Positions 38,752 through 49,641 of a stretch of DNA of 64,000 nucleotides are shown here, one piece after another. Origin of the DNA: Leucogyrophana mollusca (lineage: Eukaryota; Basidiomycota; Agaricomycetes; Boletales); NCBI GenBank assembly GCA_021014945.1, contig MU266458.1, forward strand, positions 1-64,000. The letters run 5' to 3'. The position numbers and the translations under genes were made by a program. Position 1 is the stretch's first letter; each line of letters opens with the position of its first letter. The notes below the pieces were generated by a model that was given only the letters and a program-made list of their open reading frames with translations, was not told the DNA's origin and ran no database searches.

Positions 38752-40006
38752 CTACTTCAATGGACTGTACGGCAAAGGGAGCAGTATGAACGAGTCCATA
38801 TGCTTTGCAAGTTGGGCAGTCTGCAGGAGACTTGGTAAGCGTTGGCCGTCATGTATGTGTGCAAGTGTGATACCTTGGACACCGTTTCTGCCCACCCATC
38901 GATCTGCCAGGCCTTCTCGCGCATTTCCTTCCGGGCCTCAAGGCTCCTGTGAAGATAGGAATGAAAAATTACTCCAGCAACGAAAGCATGGAGACCTACG
39001 GGTACTGCCAGAGATGATGGACCTGGTGAAGCCTTCCGATTTGAGAGAACCAAGCACCAACAGGCGCTACAAATTTACGACGCGCTTCGATGCCTTTTCG
39101 CCTGTGAAACGTCATTCACGAGCTTAATCCATGCATTGATCTGAGATTGTTCTAATTCAAGCCCATACCATGCGTTTTCCCATTCCAGTAACGTTCCAGG
39201 CTTTAACTGATAAGATCGTAATTCGAAAATACCTCCCTGTGCGTGTGGAGGCGACGTCGGGAAAAATGCAAACTCCTGGGTAAGTTGCGACGTGCGAGAT
39301 GTCAAGTGCGGAAGCAGCGCTTTGTAAGATTTGGCGTGCTGTCGGTTGTCTCCCTAAGCTGACGAGACTGGCGAAGAAAATGAATGCACTCACGTTCGAA
39401 CTTCGGATGAGGTCTGTAGTCTTATCAAAACCTGCGTAATTCTCGTATTCGAGAATGTGTACTGAAGAGAGCGTGACATTGGCACCTCATCGGAAATGTA
39501 ACGTTGATAATAATAAAAATACCAACCGAAGGCGTCCTGATCGCCAACTACGGTTTCCCAGCTGCCCGTTAACTTGACATGCATCTCTGGATCATCCTTG
39601 ATTCCGGCATAGTATGTCTGACTTCAGAGGCCAATATTCATGAGCGCCACATTGGGTAGTAAGATGGTGGAATACGCACGCTGCGGCTCTGTACTCCTCG
39701 ACCGCGTCAGGTTTCACTCGGTGGACTGCAACGCAATACGTCAGTACATATGGACGCCACTCCTTTTGTACGAACCCTCAAAGCCATGAACATATTTTCC
39801 CCTTGCAACCAGCCTGGAGTGCTGCAAAACCTCGATATCACCAGCTTTCTTAGCTTCTGGAGATCCGTGTAGGAGAGACTGGAAAACCATCCGTCAGTCG
39901 GACTGTCGACACCTTGCTAATGCGGTACCTGGACAGAAATAGACCTCCGCGCACTTGCAAGCGCAAAGTTGTGCATAATTTGTTTACTCGCAGCGCCAGA
40001 CAGCAT
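38752..40006 (-). CDS. NIPSNAP-family mitochondrial protein
   Basis: NIPSNAP proteins are mitochondrial ferredoxin-like-fold proteins; animal members mark damaged mitochondria for autophagy, while the fungal role is unclear. ATG at 40006 gives MLSGAASKQIMHNFALASARRS, a basic, uncharged-acid-free leader typical of mitochondrial import. Further exons give LLHGSPEAKKAGDIEVLQHS, MHVKLTGSWETVVGDQDAF, then GIFELRSYQLKPGTLLEWENAW (the NIPSNAP signature), and finally SLEARKEMREKAWQIDGWAE and a short tail LLPLPYSPLK before TAG. About seven to eight short introns are needed. Confidence 0.87.
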
Positions 40007-40219
40007 TGTGAAGGATAGCAGAGATGTGTTTTCAGTGTTCAAGTATGCGGCTGGGGTCGAAGGGGTGTGGTGGTGCCAAAGCGGAGCTCACGTCGACGTG
40101 CCGGTTAGGCGCGTGGGCATAAGCGGACAGTGCATGTTTACGTGTGACATGTAACAGCTTGTTCAATACCAAAGTCTGTATGTACCGGTTCCAGATGTAA
40201 AGAATGAACACAGAGAGGG

Positions 40220-42093
40220 TCATCTAAGCCAAACTTCATAGATACACCAGGGCACCGTGACGTCAGCTTCAAGCCTTACCCTGAAGAATCGTGCACTATG
40301 GGTGGAGTTGTCCCCAGATACGATAACACTGCATTCACGGAGGGGACGCGCGTGAGCACCAAAATCATCAGTGACAGTCAAGAGTGTCCCTGTGCACGAA
40401 ACCTCTTTAGATGAAGCCGTCTGACGAAATATTAGTCCCGGAGGCTTTGGGATGGCGGGCTTCTCACCCATCTATGAGCGTCCATTGAATACTCGAATTT
40501 CGAGGCTGCAAGTATGTATTCCATCTCATTGGGAACGAGCCAGGCTAGCTCTGGGGTACCCTCGTCCAATAAAGACACGATGGAAAGGAAGTCCAACGAA
40601 ACATATTCACCCGCTCGGCCATCTGCGGGAATCGCGAATGTAAGTGTTATGGAATGAGTAAAACGCATGGACTAACAATTTGGACTACGGAACGCAGTAT
40701 CGGACCGGCCATCCACAGCAAAAGAAGGAGGATGTTTAAGATAATGTGCTTTCTGTCCTGGATCTAACAGGAGCAGGTTTTGCGCTTCAAGCGAAAGCAT
40801 GTCCTTCACGGAGGTACCTGCGTTGTTGGTGTCTTCCGACAAGAGCTGGACATTCGTCTCCAGCAAGCAGGATATCCCGAGGCATGGTGCCCGAGCCAAT
40901 GGTGCCAGCGGGTGCATGTGATTGAAGTCGACAAAATTGAGATCAACTAATGGGAGTTCACGCAGGGCTGAAACAGAAGACGAGATATTTGCCGTTAATA
41001 ATGAATCAAGATACTGCGCGGCCCTAGTCTCCATCAATGATTGAGCAATCGATAGGACTTAACTATAAGCGAACTCACAATATGTCGCTTATTGCGGTCG
41101 TTCCCTTCGGACCCGACTGTGAACGGTTGACCTCCAGTTAACTCGATCCCTTGATCGAACCACGTTTCGGGAATTCTGTTATTGAGAATGGTGAAGTAGT
41201 TGTCTGCCATCTTCATTTCTTCGTCAGAAACATTGAGATATTGCAGGAGAGACAGAAATTTCGTTGCCCGAGACCGACGTAAAACAGAACCGTGTCCAAG
41301 CCACGCAAAAGACGTATGGCCATTCTGAGACGTATACACAACACGAAGCCGGCTGGAGAGGTGCTCGTGCGGTGGAAGCAGGTGGATAGCGGCTGAGCTC
41401 ATAGACTCTGACACACGAGCGCGCAAGGTGCGAATAATTTCTGGAAGAATAAGATAATCGTCATCCTACGCAGTTCACAAGTCAGTGACACAGAAGATAT
41501 GCCTGCGAAAAATGAAACCGACTTGAAGAAAGCAGTAAGGCGAAGATGCCTGAGCACACGCCAAGAACCGCGCCTGAAAGTAAAGATTTGACGGAGAATT
41601 GTATATTCTGAGTTTGCGGGATGAGCAAGTCGTGTTGGTAAAAGCCTGAGAAACGTCATCAACGACGAGGCAATAGTAAACGAGAGTGACCTCAGACATG
41701 ATATGAAAGCTCTTCGGGGCTGTTGTTCCAGATGTATACTTCGGCGATCACATCGTCAAGCGAGGACTGACAAAGTGTGTCTGCGATCTTGATGACGTTT
41801 GTGAGACGAGACCAGTTAAGGACAACGGCTGTCACGTCAGGACGCCGCTGCGGGGTAACAATTGAGGCAGCTCGACGGGCCCGGGCGGGAAAAGCATTGG
41901 GGTCGAGATAGGTGACAGGGAAAGAGGCTGAGGGTTCCAACCCGAGTCTTTCATTGGGAGATTTCAGGTTTTTGGATTGGACCCAGTGAATAGCTTGGCG
42001 AACACACAAAAGTAGGGATGTGATGATGCATGTATATAAGAAAGCGATGGTCCATTGAGATTTGGCGTACCACTTCGTAGCCAAGTTGCTCAT
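40220..42093 (-). CDS. Type II membrane protein, putative glycosyltransferase
   Basis: ATG at 42093 gives MSNLATKWYAKSQWTIAFLY and a single hydrophobic segment (IAFLYTCIITSLLLCV), the pattern of a Golgi type II enzyme. The next region (DVTAVVLNWSRLTNVIKIADTL, EVYIWNN, then LRIYNSPSNLYFQARFLAC) looks like a nucleotide-sugar-binding fold, and after an intron comes DDDYLILPEIIR, a plausible DXD metal site. Other exons give HTSFAWLGHGSVLRR, MADNYFTILNNRIPETWFDQ, ELTGGQP and a C-terminal beta-rich part ending WCIYEVWLR. Donor, acceptor and family are not identified; the class is inferred from architecture. Confidence 0.7.
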
Positions 42094-42231
42094 GTATCCG
42101 TTCAATGAAGCGTTTGCTGTCTACAGTATTAGTAGCACAGCTCATAAGGTGTCACGCTGTGACATCATCCCAAGTCGAAGAAGTGCTCGTCGAAAAGCTC
42201 TCTTTTATAGGTATTACAAGATATACTTAAT

Positions 42232-43075
42232 CTAATCCATCCTGCCTTTGAGTGTGCGGGTTGTAACCTTGTCTTTGGTGCTACCCGCAACAAGTATGAG
42301 AATATAGGAAGACGGTGAAAGAACATAAGGTGCTTACATGACATGAACTATTGCCCCCCACCCAGAGAACGCATCTCGATCCACCGCATTGAGTAACGAC
42401 TGCGAAATGGTCTCGAAGAGATCTTCTGGCTCCAAGTCCGGTTCCCAAAGACCTTCGGCCACACCAAACAACTTCGAGCTGGCCGTACCCGCGACCACGA
42501 AGTCCTTTGCAAAATTCAGACAGCCGATGATGTCAGTGGCAGCTATGAAGGGTTTCACACCCCCTGATGGTGTTTTCGACAGGCCAGCTATTACGGGCTC
42601 GATGAAGTATTGACCAAAGCGATGTTCGTAGAGAGTCGAGGAAACGAGGTGGGCGAATGTTTCCGGTTCAATTTCTCTCTCCTCCTTGATGGTGTACATG
42701 TTGACTCTATAGCGGAAGCGTTCGCGCCTACAAATCAAAAGGTTCTAAGAAGAAGAGTCGTTGTAGGCAAATCGGATAGCCCCTACAATGTTGTCACATC
42801 AGTCGCTAGGCCAGGCAATCCGAGATAGATTCGATCCGTGACTGGAAAGATCTGGTAACACATTGGTGTAAGAAGGTAAGTGAGTCCCCGCGCGGCGACA
42901 TACCTTCTGGAAGTTGGAGGATATGCTCAGAGCTTGGTTCCCCAAGCGCAGATCTGAAGCAATGGCGACACAATCCTTGCCGACCATGGCTATGACGGAG
43001 CCACCGTTATATTCCATTATCGACTGGAATAGGGCTCTGTAGCGTGTGCATTTAGAGCGATGCAAGACTTACCAT
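42232..43075 (-). CDS. PUP3: 20S proteasome subunit beta 3
   Basis: Non-catalytic beta subunit of the 20S core. The first coding exon is just ATG (43075-43073), immediately followed by GTAAGT. The intron (43072-43024) splices to TCG ATA ATG, giving [21 protein letters not shown], which matches the family start exactly. Later exons give [67 protein letters not shown] and [20 protein letters not shown]. The apparent stop at 42334 is removed by a last intron (GTAAGC...GGGTAG), giving [19 protein letters not shown] and TAG at 42232, the conserved C-terminus. Confidence 0.96.
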
Positions 43076-43397
43076 GGCGAGGATCGTTCAGGGACTGGGT
43101 TGATGGGTTGATGGAAAGCTTGAAGTAGGATTCTACGAAACGCCGCGCGTCGAGGCTAAAGTGACGCGTCGTTCTGTGGGAGGTCACATCGTGTCACAGC
43201 ATCACGGCTGCCGTGATATTTCGTCACACCCACTTGCCAGTCACGGTCCTGCACGAGTTCGTGACCGCACATCCCCGCCCAGCGCCATTTTGTGACTTGT
43301 CTGTGCTGGCGTGAGAGCGTCAAAGGGGCCATATATATTTAACCAGCATCGGGTTGTCTGTTAATCTACACGCTATGTTTAACGGAGCTACCAGGAT
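43076..43397. promoter_or_regulatory. Divergent promoter of PUP3 and the MOCS1-like gene
   Basis: 322 bp with at least eight GTGAC or GTCAC words between 43161 and 43296, a perfect palindrome ATCACGGCTGCCGTGAT at 43201-43217, a TATATATTTAA at 43332-43342 oriented towards the MOCS1-like gene, and an upstream ORF at 43375-43401. This is the most motif-rich intergenic region of the window. Confidence 0.55.
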
Positions 43398-43401
43398 ATG
43401 A
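43375..43401 (+). promoter_or_regulatory. Upstream ORF overlapping the MOCS1-like start codon
   Basis: ATG at 43375 opens an eight-codon frame (MFNGATRI) whose TGA at 43399-43401 overlaps the main ATG at 43398 as ATGA. It lies about 35-40 bp after the TATA-like box, so it would be in most transcripts. Such a layout can support termination-reinitiation or repress translation. Confidence 0.6.
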
Positions 43402-45667
43402 AGTCCCCGCTGAATCAACACTCCATACGATGCTTCCCGAGAGGCCTCAGAAGCCTTGTTTATGCACGAAACTACTCCCAACCTGCGGTTCTTGACTCAA
43501 AGCATCGAGCTCAGGTGTGCCTCCTCCTCCTCGTTTCACCCAGCTTTAACGTCGTACAAAGGCCAAGATTGCGCATATTGATTCAAACAGACCCTTTTCG
43601 CCAGCACTCATCGATTCCTTCCAACGACGACACGATTACCTGCGCATTTCGCTGACGGAGAGATGTAATCTACGATGTTTGCCAGAATAGCTCCTTCTGT
43701 TGCTCGCCGTCTCACTCCTATGCGCATGTTCTAGGCTTTTACTGCATGCCCAGTGAAGGTATCGAGCTGTCGCCCAAAGACCACATTCTTTCTGACGACG
43801 AGGTCATACGTTTGGCAAGCTTGTTTGTGAAGAGCGGTGTGACAAAGATCCGACTCACAGGCGGAGAGCCGACCGTCAGGAAGGGTTTAGGCGACATAAT
43901 CGGTAGGTTTTCTTCACCTCAACAACTCGAATATTGTCGGTTGATCCGGGAACCAGGAAAACTGAATGAATTACGCACTATCGGCCTCAAGTCAATAGGC
44001 ATGACTAGTAATGGTCTGGTTCTCCACCGCCGTCTCCCTCAGTACGTGGAGAATGGACTTACACACCTCAATCTAAGGTAGGTCCGAGTTTGTAGAGGTT
44101 ACAGAGTTTTGAGTGAAAAATCTTCTCAGTCTGGATACCTTGGATCCATTCAAGTTCGAGATCATGACGCGGCGACCTGGACACGATGTCGTCCTTCGTG
44201 CCCTAGAGGCTGCGCTTTTATGCCCAGGTTTACAGAGCGTCAAATTGAATGTAGTCGTTGTCAAGGGCCTGAACGACTCAGAAATATTCGACTTTGTTGA
44301 CTTAGCCAAAGACAAGGATGTGTCTATTCGTTTTATTGAATTCATGCCCTTCACAGGTGATTACTGTCTTACCATCAGTGGAGCGACTACTGAATACGAG
44401 TTGCCTACTTTGCTAGGCAACAAATGGGACAAGGCTAAGATGGTGCCATCGTCACAGCTACTGGAAAAACTGTCCGAACGATACCCGGACATAACGAGAG
44501 CTCCTGACGAATTGAATGACACCGCTCGGTCTTGGAAAATCCCAGGGCATCGGGGCAGCATTGGGTTTATCAGTAGCATGTCAGATCACTTTTGTGCATC
44601 TTGCAATCGCCTCCGACTAACTGCGGATGGTATGATCAAGGTGAGGACATACTCAGGACAAGTTACCAGCTGATTAACTTTGGGCTCCTGGTTCTCGCAG
44701 GTGTGCCTATTCGATGCGAAGGAGATATCTCTTCGAGATGAAATGCGCCGCGGGGCCAGCGATGATGAACTGCTCCAGCTCATCGGCCGTGCAGTCTTGG
44801 GCAAGCAAGAAAAACATGCTGGGATGGAGGACATCGATGTCGCAACGAACCGGCCTATGATTCTCATTGGTGGTTGAGTCTTTTCTCTTCGTAGGACGTG
44901 TATCTGTAATGCATATCTACGTTTGCAATTTTGGGTCCTAATGGACATTTCTTGTTTCAGGTGTCACTCCCAGAAACCCCGAGAGACCGATCCGGCCGCC
45001 AATTCTTGCACGGCATAACCCTTATGGACGTCAATCGCAGTTTAGTGGGGAACCAATGGACCGTCAGCGCCAGCGTCGTTGGTCCTCTTCCTCTGCAAGT
45101 TCCACACCACGCTTGACTCATATTGATGAGGCTGGTCGGCCCTCAATGGTTAATGTTGGCGAGAAGCAGTCGTCAAAGCGCACCGCAACCGCCTCTGGGC
45201 GTATATACATCCCCAAGGTGGCTTACGACCTCGTGACCTCGTCTCACTTTCCCGCTGAGCGGCAAAACTCAACGGAAAGTAGTGCACTCGAGAGAGCAAA
45301 GGAAAAGGCTCGCAATAAGGGCGATGTCCTCACCGTGGCCCAGCTAGCCGCTGTCATGGGATGTAAACGAACCTCTGAGCTGATACCGCTTTGCCACCCT
45401 TTATTGCTTTCGCACATCTCCGTCGCATTGGCTGCGGAATCCTCGACTTCGGGGGATAAAAAGGGTTCACAGTACAGCATTTATTGTAGTGCTACTGTCT
45501 CATGTGAAGGCAAGACGGGAGTTGAGATGGAGGCACTAACCGCTGTGTCTGTTGGGCTTCTCACAGTCTGGGATATGTTGAAGGCCGTGGCGGGCAAAGA
45601 GATGTTGATCGGGGATATCATTGTAACGCATAAAGAAGGTGGCAAAAGTGGTGACTTTGTGCGGTAG
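43398..45667 (+). CDS. Molybdenum cofactor biosynthesis fusion MoaA-MoaC (MOCS1/CNX2-CNX3-like)
   Basis: The two domains convert GTP to cyclic pyranopterin monophosphate. The protein starts with a likely mitochondrial leader ([20 protein letters not shown]). Exon 2 from 43562 adds [16 protein letters not shown] and reaches [13 protein letters not shown]. The second Fe-S cysteine codon is split by intron 43677-43734, and FYCMPSEG completes CxxxCxxC. Radical-SAM features follow: [35 protein letters not shown] and FIEFMPF. The C-terminal cluster is [16 protein letters not shown] plus a later cysteine in [14 protein letters not shown]. MoaA ends NRPMILIGG. The intron from about 44873 to 44960 joins it to a basic linker and MoaC ([62 protein letters not shown]). 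If that intron is kept, TGA follows the Gly-Gly directly. Confidence 0.93.
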
Positions 45668-45955
45668 GCTACTTGGTAATTAATGATCGCCCGTTCCGGT
45701 GGTGCGAAGACGCAGTAAATAAAGTAAGTGATGGATTATAAGTACTGGGATAAGTTATAATGGCAAGCTAATTATCATCGAGTTAACTCGTTGTCCATGG
45801 GTTCTGCTGTAATGTAGGTCTAGGTATGTATGGTATATTTGCTTACTGTCTGTCCAAGCAGTTTTGCTAAGAAGCCTATTTGCGAGGTCCGTTTTGTCCC
45901 GTCGGGTGATGTCCTTTCATCGTACTACCAGGGTTTCCTTAGAGCACCCATGTGC

Positions 45956-47135
45956 TTACCAGTGTCCCCGCTCGGTCCCGGTGAAACCCAGTTCCAGAGA
46001 ATCTTCGACCCCTTCAGGTTTATCCTTCCCACAGAGTCCTACGAACCCCACACGATCGTACACCCGTTGGGCACTGTTTTCATGACCAACATACAGCACC
46101 ACAGTGTCCTTGCCGCAGTCAAATAGTCTAGATTAGAAGTGATTGAGTTTCGTACTCGGTATTAGGGGCGGCGGTACGCACCTGCGGGTTACATATCGGA
46201 CAAGGTGTTCTGCGAAACCACGCCTTCTCCAAGTCGGGGAAGTATAAACTTTGGTGATCGCGGAGACGGTCATGGAGTTGCGTGTGACAGCACAGATGGC
46301 GGCTGTCTGACCTGCCACTTCGTAGAGCCACATTTGGCCTTTTGATATCATCTCCCCGGCCTCGACCCGGGCCTGGTCAATACTAAGTGGGAAATAAATC
46401 TTCACAGCTCAAGTCAATTATTGCCGTAAGATTGCGACGAACACATAATATGCTCACGGAGTCGTCTGCAAATTCTTTGCAGAGCTTGGAAATGGAATCG
46501 ATGTCTACCATCGTCGCTCGTCGTATATTGCCTTCTTTTTGGTACGGGGAAGGTGAATCTTGGAATGTCTCAGGGGTGCAAAACGTGAAATAGGCTTTGT
46601 AGAAAGGGTGGGGCTCTGTAGCGAACCCCGTGAAAGTGGTCCAGTATCTTGCGAAAGTCTTGACCAAGGCTGTCATCCCAAACACGGAAAAGACACGTTC
46701 GGGGTGGACACACGTGTATAAGCGATGAATTAGTGCAGTGATACGTGGTGTCAGCCATGAAGTGGTGAGAGTCGAAGGTAATCTGGGACTCCATAGGAAT
46801 ACGGGATAGTTCCCGAGACTGGAACTAACGCAGGATAAGACCAAGTCTAAGCTAGGGGGCGATGTGGTGGTTGGCGAGGACCAGACAGTGAGCCAGAACG
46901 AGTCGTCCTTATGCTGTGTATGTAATGACGGATTGAGGAGCACTTCCGAGTCTGTGATGAACTGACATCCTGTCAGCACGGCCTCGGCGTTGACCCGTTT
47001 CAGGGCATGGGCTAAAACGATATTCGACGATCGTTCATGACGGCGAAGCGTAGGGTACGTAGCAGACAAGAAATCGGCGGCGGATGTGTGCTCGACAACT
47101 GTGACTGGTTGAGAGACAATGGTAAGACCGGGCAT
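45956..47135 (-). CDS. GNAT-family N-acetyltransferase
   Basis: Acyl-CoA-dependent transferase of unknown substrate. Exon 1 starts MPGLTIVSQPVTVVEHTSAA and encodes a divergent N-terminal half with NIRRATMVDIDSISKLCKEF. A later exon carries the GNAT core: MWLYEVAGQTAAICAVTR and then TKVYTSPTWRRRGFAEHLV, the acetyl-CoA-binding motif A. A last exon supplies VVLYVGHENSAQRVYDRVGF, the motif B helix and strand, and the protein ends LELGFTGTERGHW with TAA at 45956. The layout of a long N-terminal half plus a C-terminal GNAT fold is common in fungal proteins of this type. It is convergent with the MOCS1-like gene. Confidence 0.83.
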
Positions 47136-48297
47136 TGATAACTAGAGGAAGGGAGTGGAGCTGGATAGAGACCCGGGTAGATAAGTGAGGCGCAGATGGT
47201 TTATTTCATAGAAGATAGGTTGATTATATACTCAAAACACGTACCGCGAGCCATCCAATGACCGCCTTCGTAGGAACGGACTTGTTCTCCGGTGAGGCAG
47301 CCATGCGGGATGACATCGGTGCAATCTGTTGTGCGGCTTGAATAGGTTTGTCATCACATATCTTTGCCGCTGCCAAAACGCCAAAATGAAAACCGGTACG
47401 CAGAGATATGAAATGATGCCTGCTCTTTGCGCAGCTCTCAGGGGAGCGCTAAGTCATGCAGTGAAGTGTTTCCACTGATATTGCTAGCACTAGACGCTCC
47501 ATGATAGACGCGCCGGTGGCTCGTTGTAATCGAGTATATCGGTGCTCCGTGCTTGCAAATACGATACAGAAATTATATCCCCGAGTCCGTGGCGGGCTTT
47601 CTTCAGCACAAAGCGCACTGGTCAGTGGGCATGATACGGTGAGGAGACGCTTGACAGAACAGCCTCGGGGTCGTTCCTCGGACGTTAGTAGCGATTAGCG
47701 AGTGGCGCTTGGGACGTCCAAAAATATTTGGCAGAGCAGGCGACTGAGGCTTTCGCTTGAGCAAGGATTCGCAAACCTGCCCGATATGCACGGGCTGGAG
47801 ACTGGAGGATCGAGGAAACCCGTGAGCCGGGAAGGGGAGTCCATCACTACGAAGAATCACGTAAGAACACCAATACATCCTTGTTTGTTTGATGGACCCA
47901 CTGGTTTGAATCAACCTCCCAGTACCTACTAACACCCACATCCTCTACCGGCAATCCCAGGTCGCATCGTCGATCACTCGGATCAGTCAGCGCCCGCATT
48001 CACCCGATGCCCGTCAGCGCTAGCCAGCTCACTGAAAGGCTTATTATTGGTTGAAGCGCGCACTGGGCGGACGGAGGTGTGTACCATCGATTTCAAGGGC
48101 TCCGGTCAGTGCGGGACTCGGCTGGTCCACCGCTTTCAATCTTCCGGAAATATCGCGACGGGCCACCGTGGCAGGCTTCTTTCCCGAGTCGTGCATCTTA
48201 GCCCGAGTTCTATCAATGGATTAAATACTGATACTATGCTCAGCCAGTCGACTGAAGCCTCGTAACCACTTGCGAGGAGAATTACATCAAAGACGGC
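47136..48297. other. 1.2-kb region without a supported gene
   Basis: Between the GNAT start and the thioredoxin-like gene end. It must include the GNAT promoter (the first 200 bp are AT-rich). Short frames exist, for example 47603-47941 (-) and 47702-47932 (+), with no recognisable domain. A minus-strand stretch near 47240-47330 reads as plausible protein in two frames but has no start or splice chain. I see no tRNA-like B box. Confidence 0.4.
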
Positions 48298-48867
48298 CTA
48301 TTGAGCCTTGAACTCAACGAACGGTGCGAGCTTGTCCCAGTCTGCCATGTCGCCCTCCACCAGCCGCCCGACCTCCTTCCCCTGTGATTGTCCGACATCA
48401 ATGGTCACATGCAAGCAACCTCAGCGATGGAAGAACCTCACATCTTTTAATCTGATTATGGTGGGAATGGATACAATTTTCCAAGGCTCCTCACGGAAGG
48501 GATTTTTCGAACCCTGTCCTTTGTATCTAAGCCACGTTACTGCAATCAGCAAGCCGATGCACAAGCACGCGATCTAGGTGTCCAACAAATCATACATACT
48601 CAGCCTTTTGGCCCACGTAAACAATCACTGCGGAAGGGCCGTTCTCATCACCAAAGATCCTTTGGACTGGCTCCTCGACAGCAACGCAATCCTGTGAGTG
48701 CCGAAAAGTAGGGGATCAGACAAATCAACACTTCAGATCTTGAGATAAGTAAGCACTGGACACCACATCTTCCCATCGACACGCGACGAGTAGAATACTA
48801 TGTATTTCTCCTTGGCATGTTTCAGCGATTCGGGGTCGGAGGGAAACTCGACTTCTCGAAGGGGCAT
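48298..48867 (-). CDS. TXNDC17/TRP14-like thioredoxin-domain protein
   Basis: Small cytosolic disulfide reductase family (Clot). Exon 1 from ATG 48867 reads MPLREVEFPSDPESLKHAKE, then YIVFYSSRVDGKMWCP. The next exon begins DCVAVEEPVQRIFG, so the intron (GTGCTT...CACAG) falls inside the active-site WCPDC motif. NGPSAVIVYVGQKAE, then NPFREEPWKIVSIPTIIRLK with the cis-proline, then VGRLVEGDMADWDKLAPFVE follow, ending FKAQ and TAG at 48298. All hallmark segments of the family are present in order, at the expected size of about 125-135 residues. Confidence 0.9.
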
Positions 48868-49125
48868 GGCGATCGGTGTCGATTCTGGGGTTGCAAGCGA
48901 TATGTGGTGTTTGTTACTAGCGGTCGTCTACTGGAGGGTAGAGGCCGGAAAAGTAAGAGCGGAAACCCAGTAAGTAACCGTATCTGCCACATCCATAAGA
49001 GTGTACGTTTCCACAATATTGGTACGCCCTGGTACGCCTCGTCGCCCGAACGCCGCCCACCCGCTGCGAAGAACATGATCGAGCTTGGTCGGACGCAGAA
49101 TGCGGCGACGTAGCGACGTCTCGGA

Positions 49126-49641
49126 GTGTTTTCGTTCTCGGGATGCCTCCCCAGTCACCAGTATGATCCCATTCTAACCCAAATCCTAGCTGGCGAAACC
49201 TCACTCAACCACTCTCCCAGCTCGAACGCGACATCTACCTACAACAAAACCCTGTCCGAAGCGCTCGGCATCCTAAAACACATCTCGGTCCTGATCGACA
49301 CACCGAACGACGACGAGATGCTCTCCCTCACCAGGACCCCCATCGGGACCAAGTTCGTCATGTGCTGGTCCAACCTCACGTGCAGGCTCGCGCTCCAGGC
49401 CGTGCGCATCGTATCCAGGGACGAGGGCGATAGCTCGACCTTCAGCTGACTTTGGTTCCCTTCACACGGCCTCACTCACAGGATACACTCGGCGAAAACT
49501 CAAGATGCAGGCAGACTTCGAGAACCGAATACTACAAAGAGGTCGACTGGCAAGTGTGCAATGGGAACCGAAGTGGGATGAACAAATGGTGAGGAGTGCT
49601 GTAGACGTTCAGCAAAGATGGAGAAGTCATGCAAGTCCACC
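49126..49641 (+). CDS. Hypothetical protein, possible two-exon gene or fragment
   Basis: A 107-codon open frame (49126-49449) has GC-rich, codon-like composition (ILTQILAGETSLNHSPSSNA, TPIGTKFVMCWSNLTCRLAL). A second open stretch after a CACAG acceptor at 49480 reads GYTRRKLKMQADFENRILQR and on to SHASPPVHQ with a stop at about 49641. A donor linking them is not certain, and no family is recognised. The end of the second stretch belongs to the duplicated segment described next, so this may be the surviving part of a gene whose 3' end was copied. Confidence 0.3.

Noticed and set aside
42334..42336. Stop of the proteasome beta3 gene at 42334
   Set aside because: The family continues for about 17 residues; splicing GTAAGC...GGGTAG gives [16 protein letters not shown], the conserved end.
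44680..44877. A stand-alone MoaA terminal exon as the only product
   Set aside because: The MoaC region downstream is intact and joins in frame across a GT-AG intron, so the fusion form is supported as well; both forms are kept as possibilities.
47603..47941. Minus-strand 112-codon frame
   Set aside because: No recognisable domain and its composition looks non-coding.
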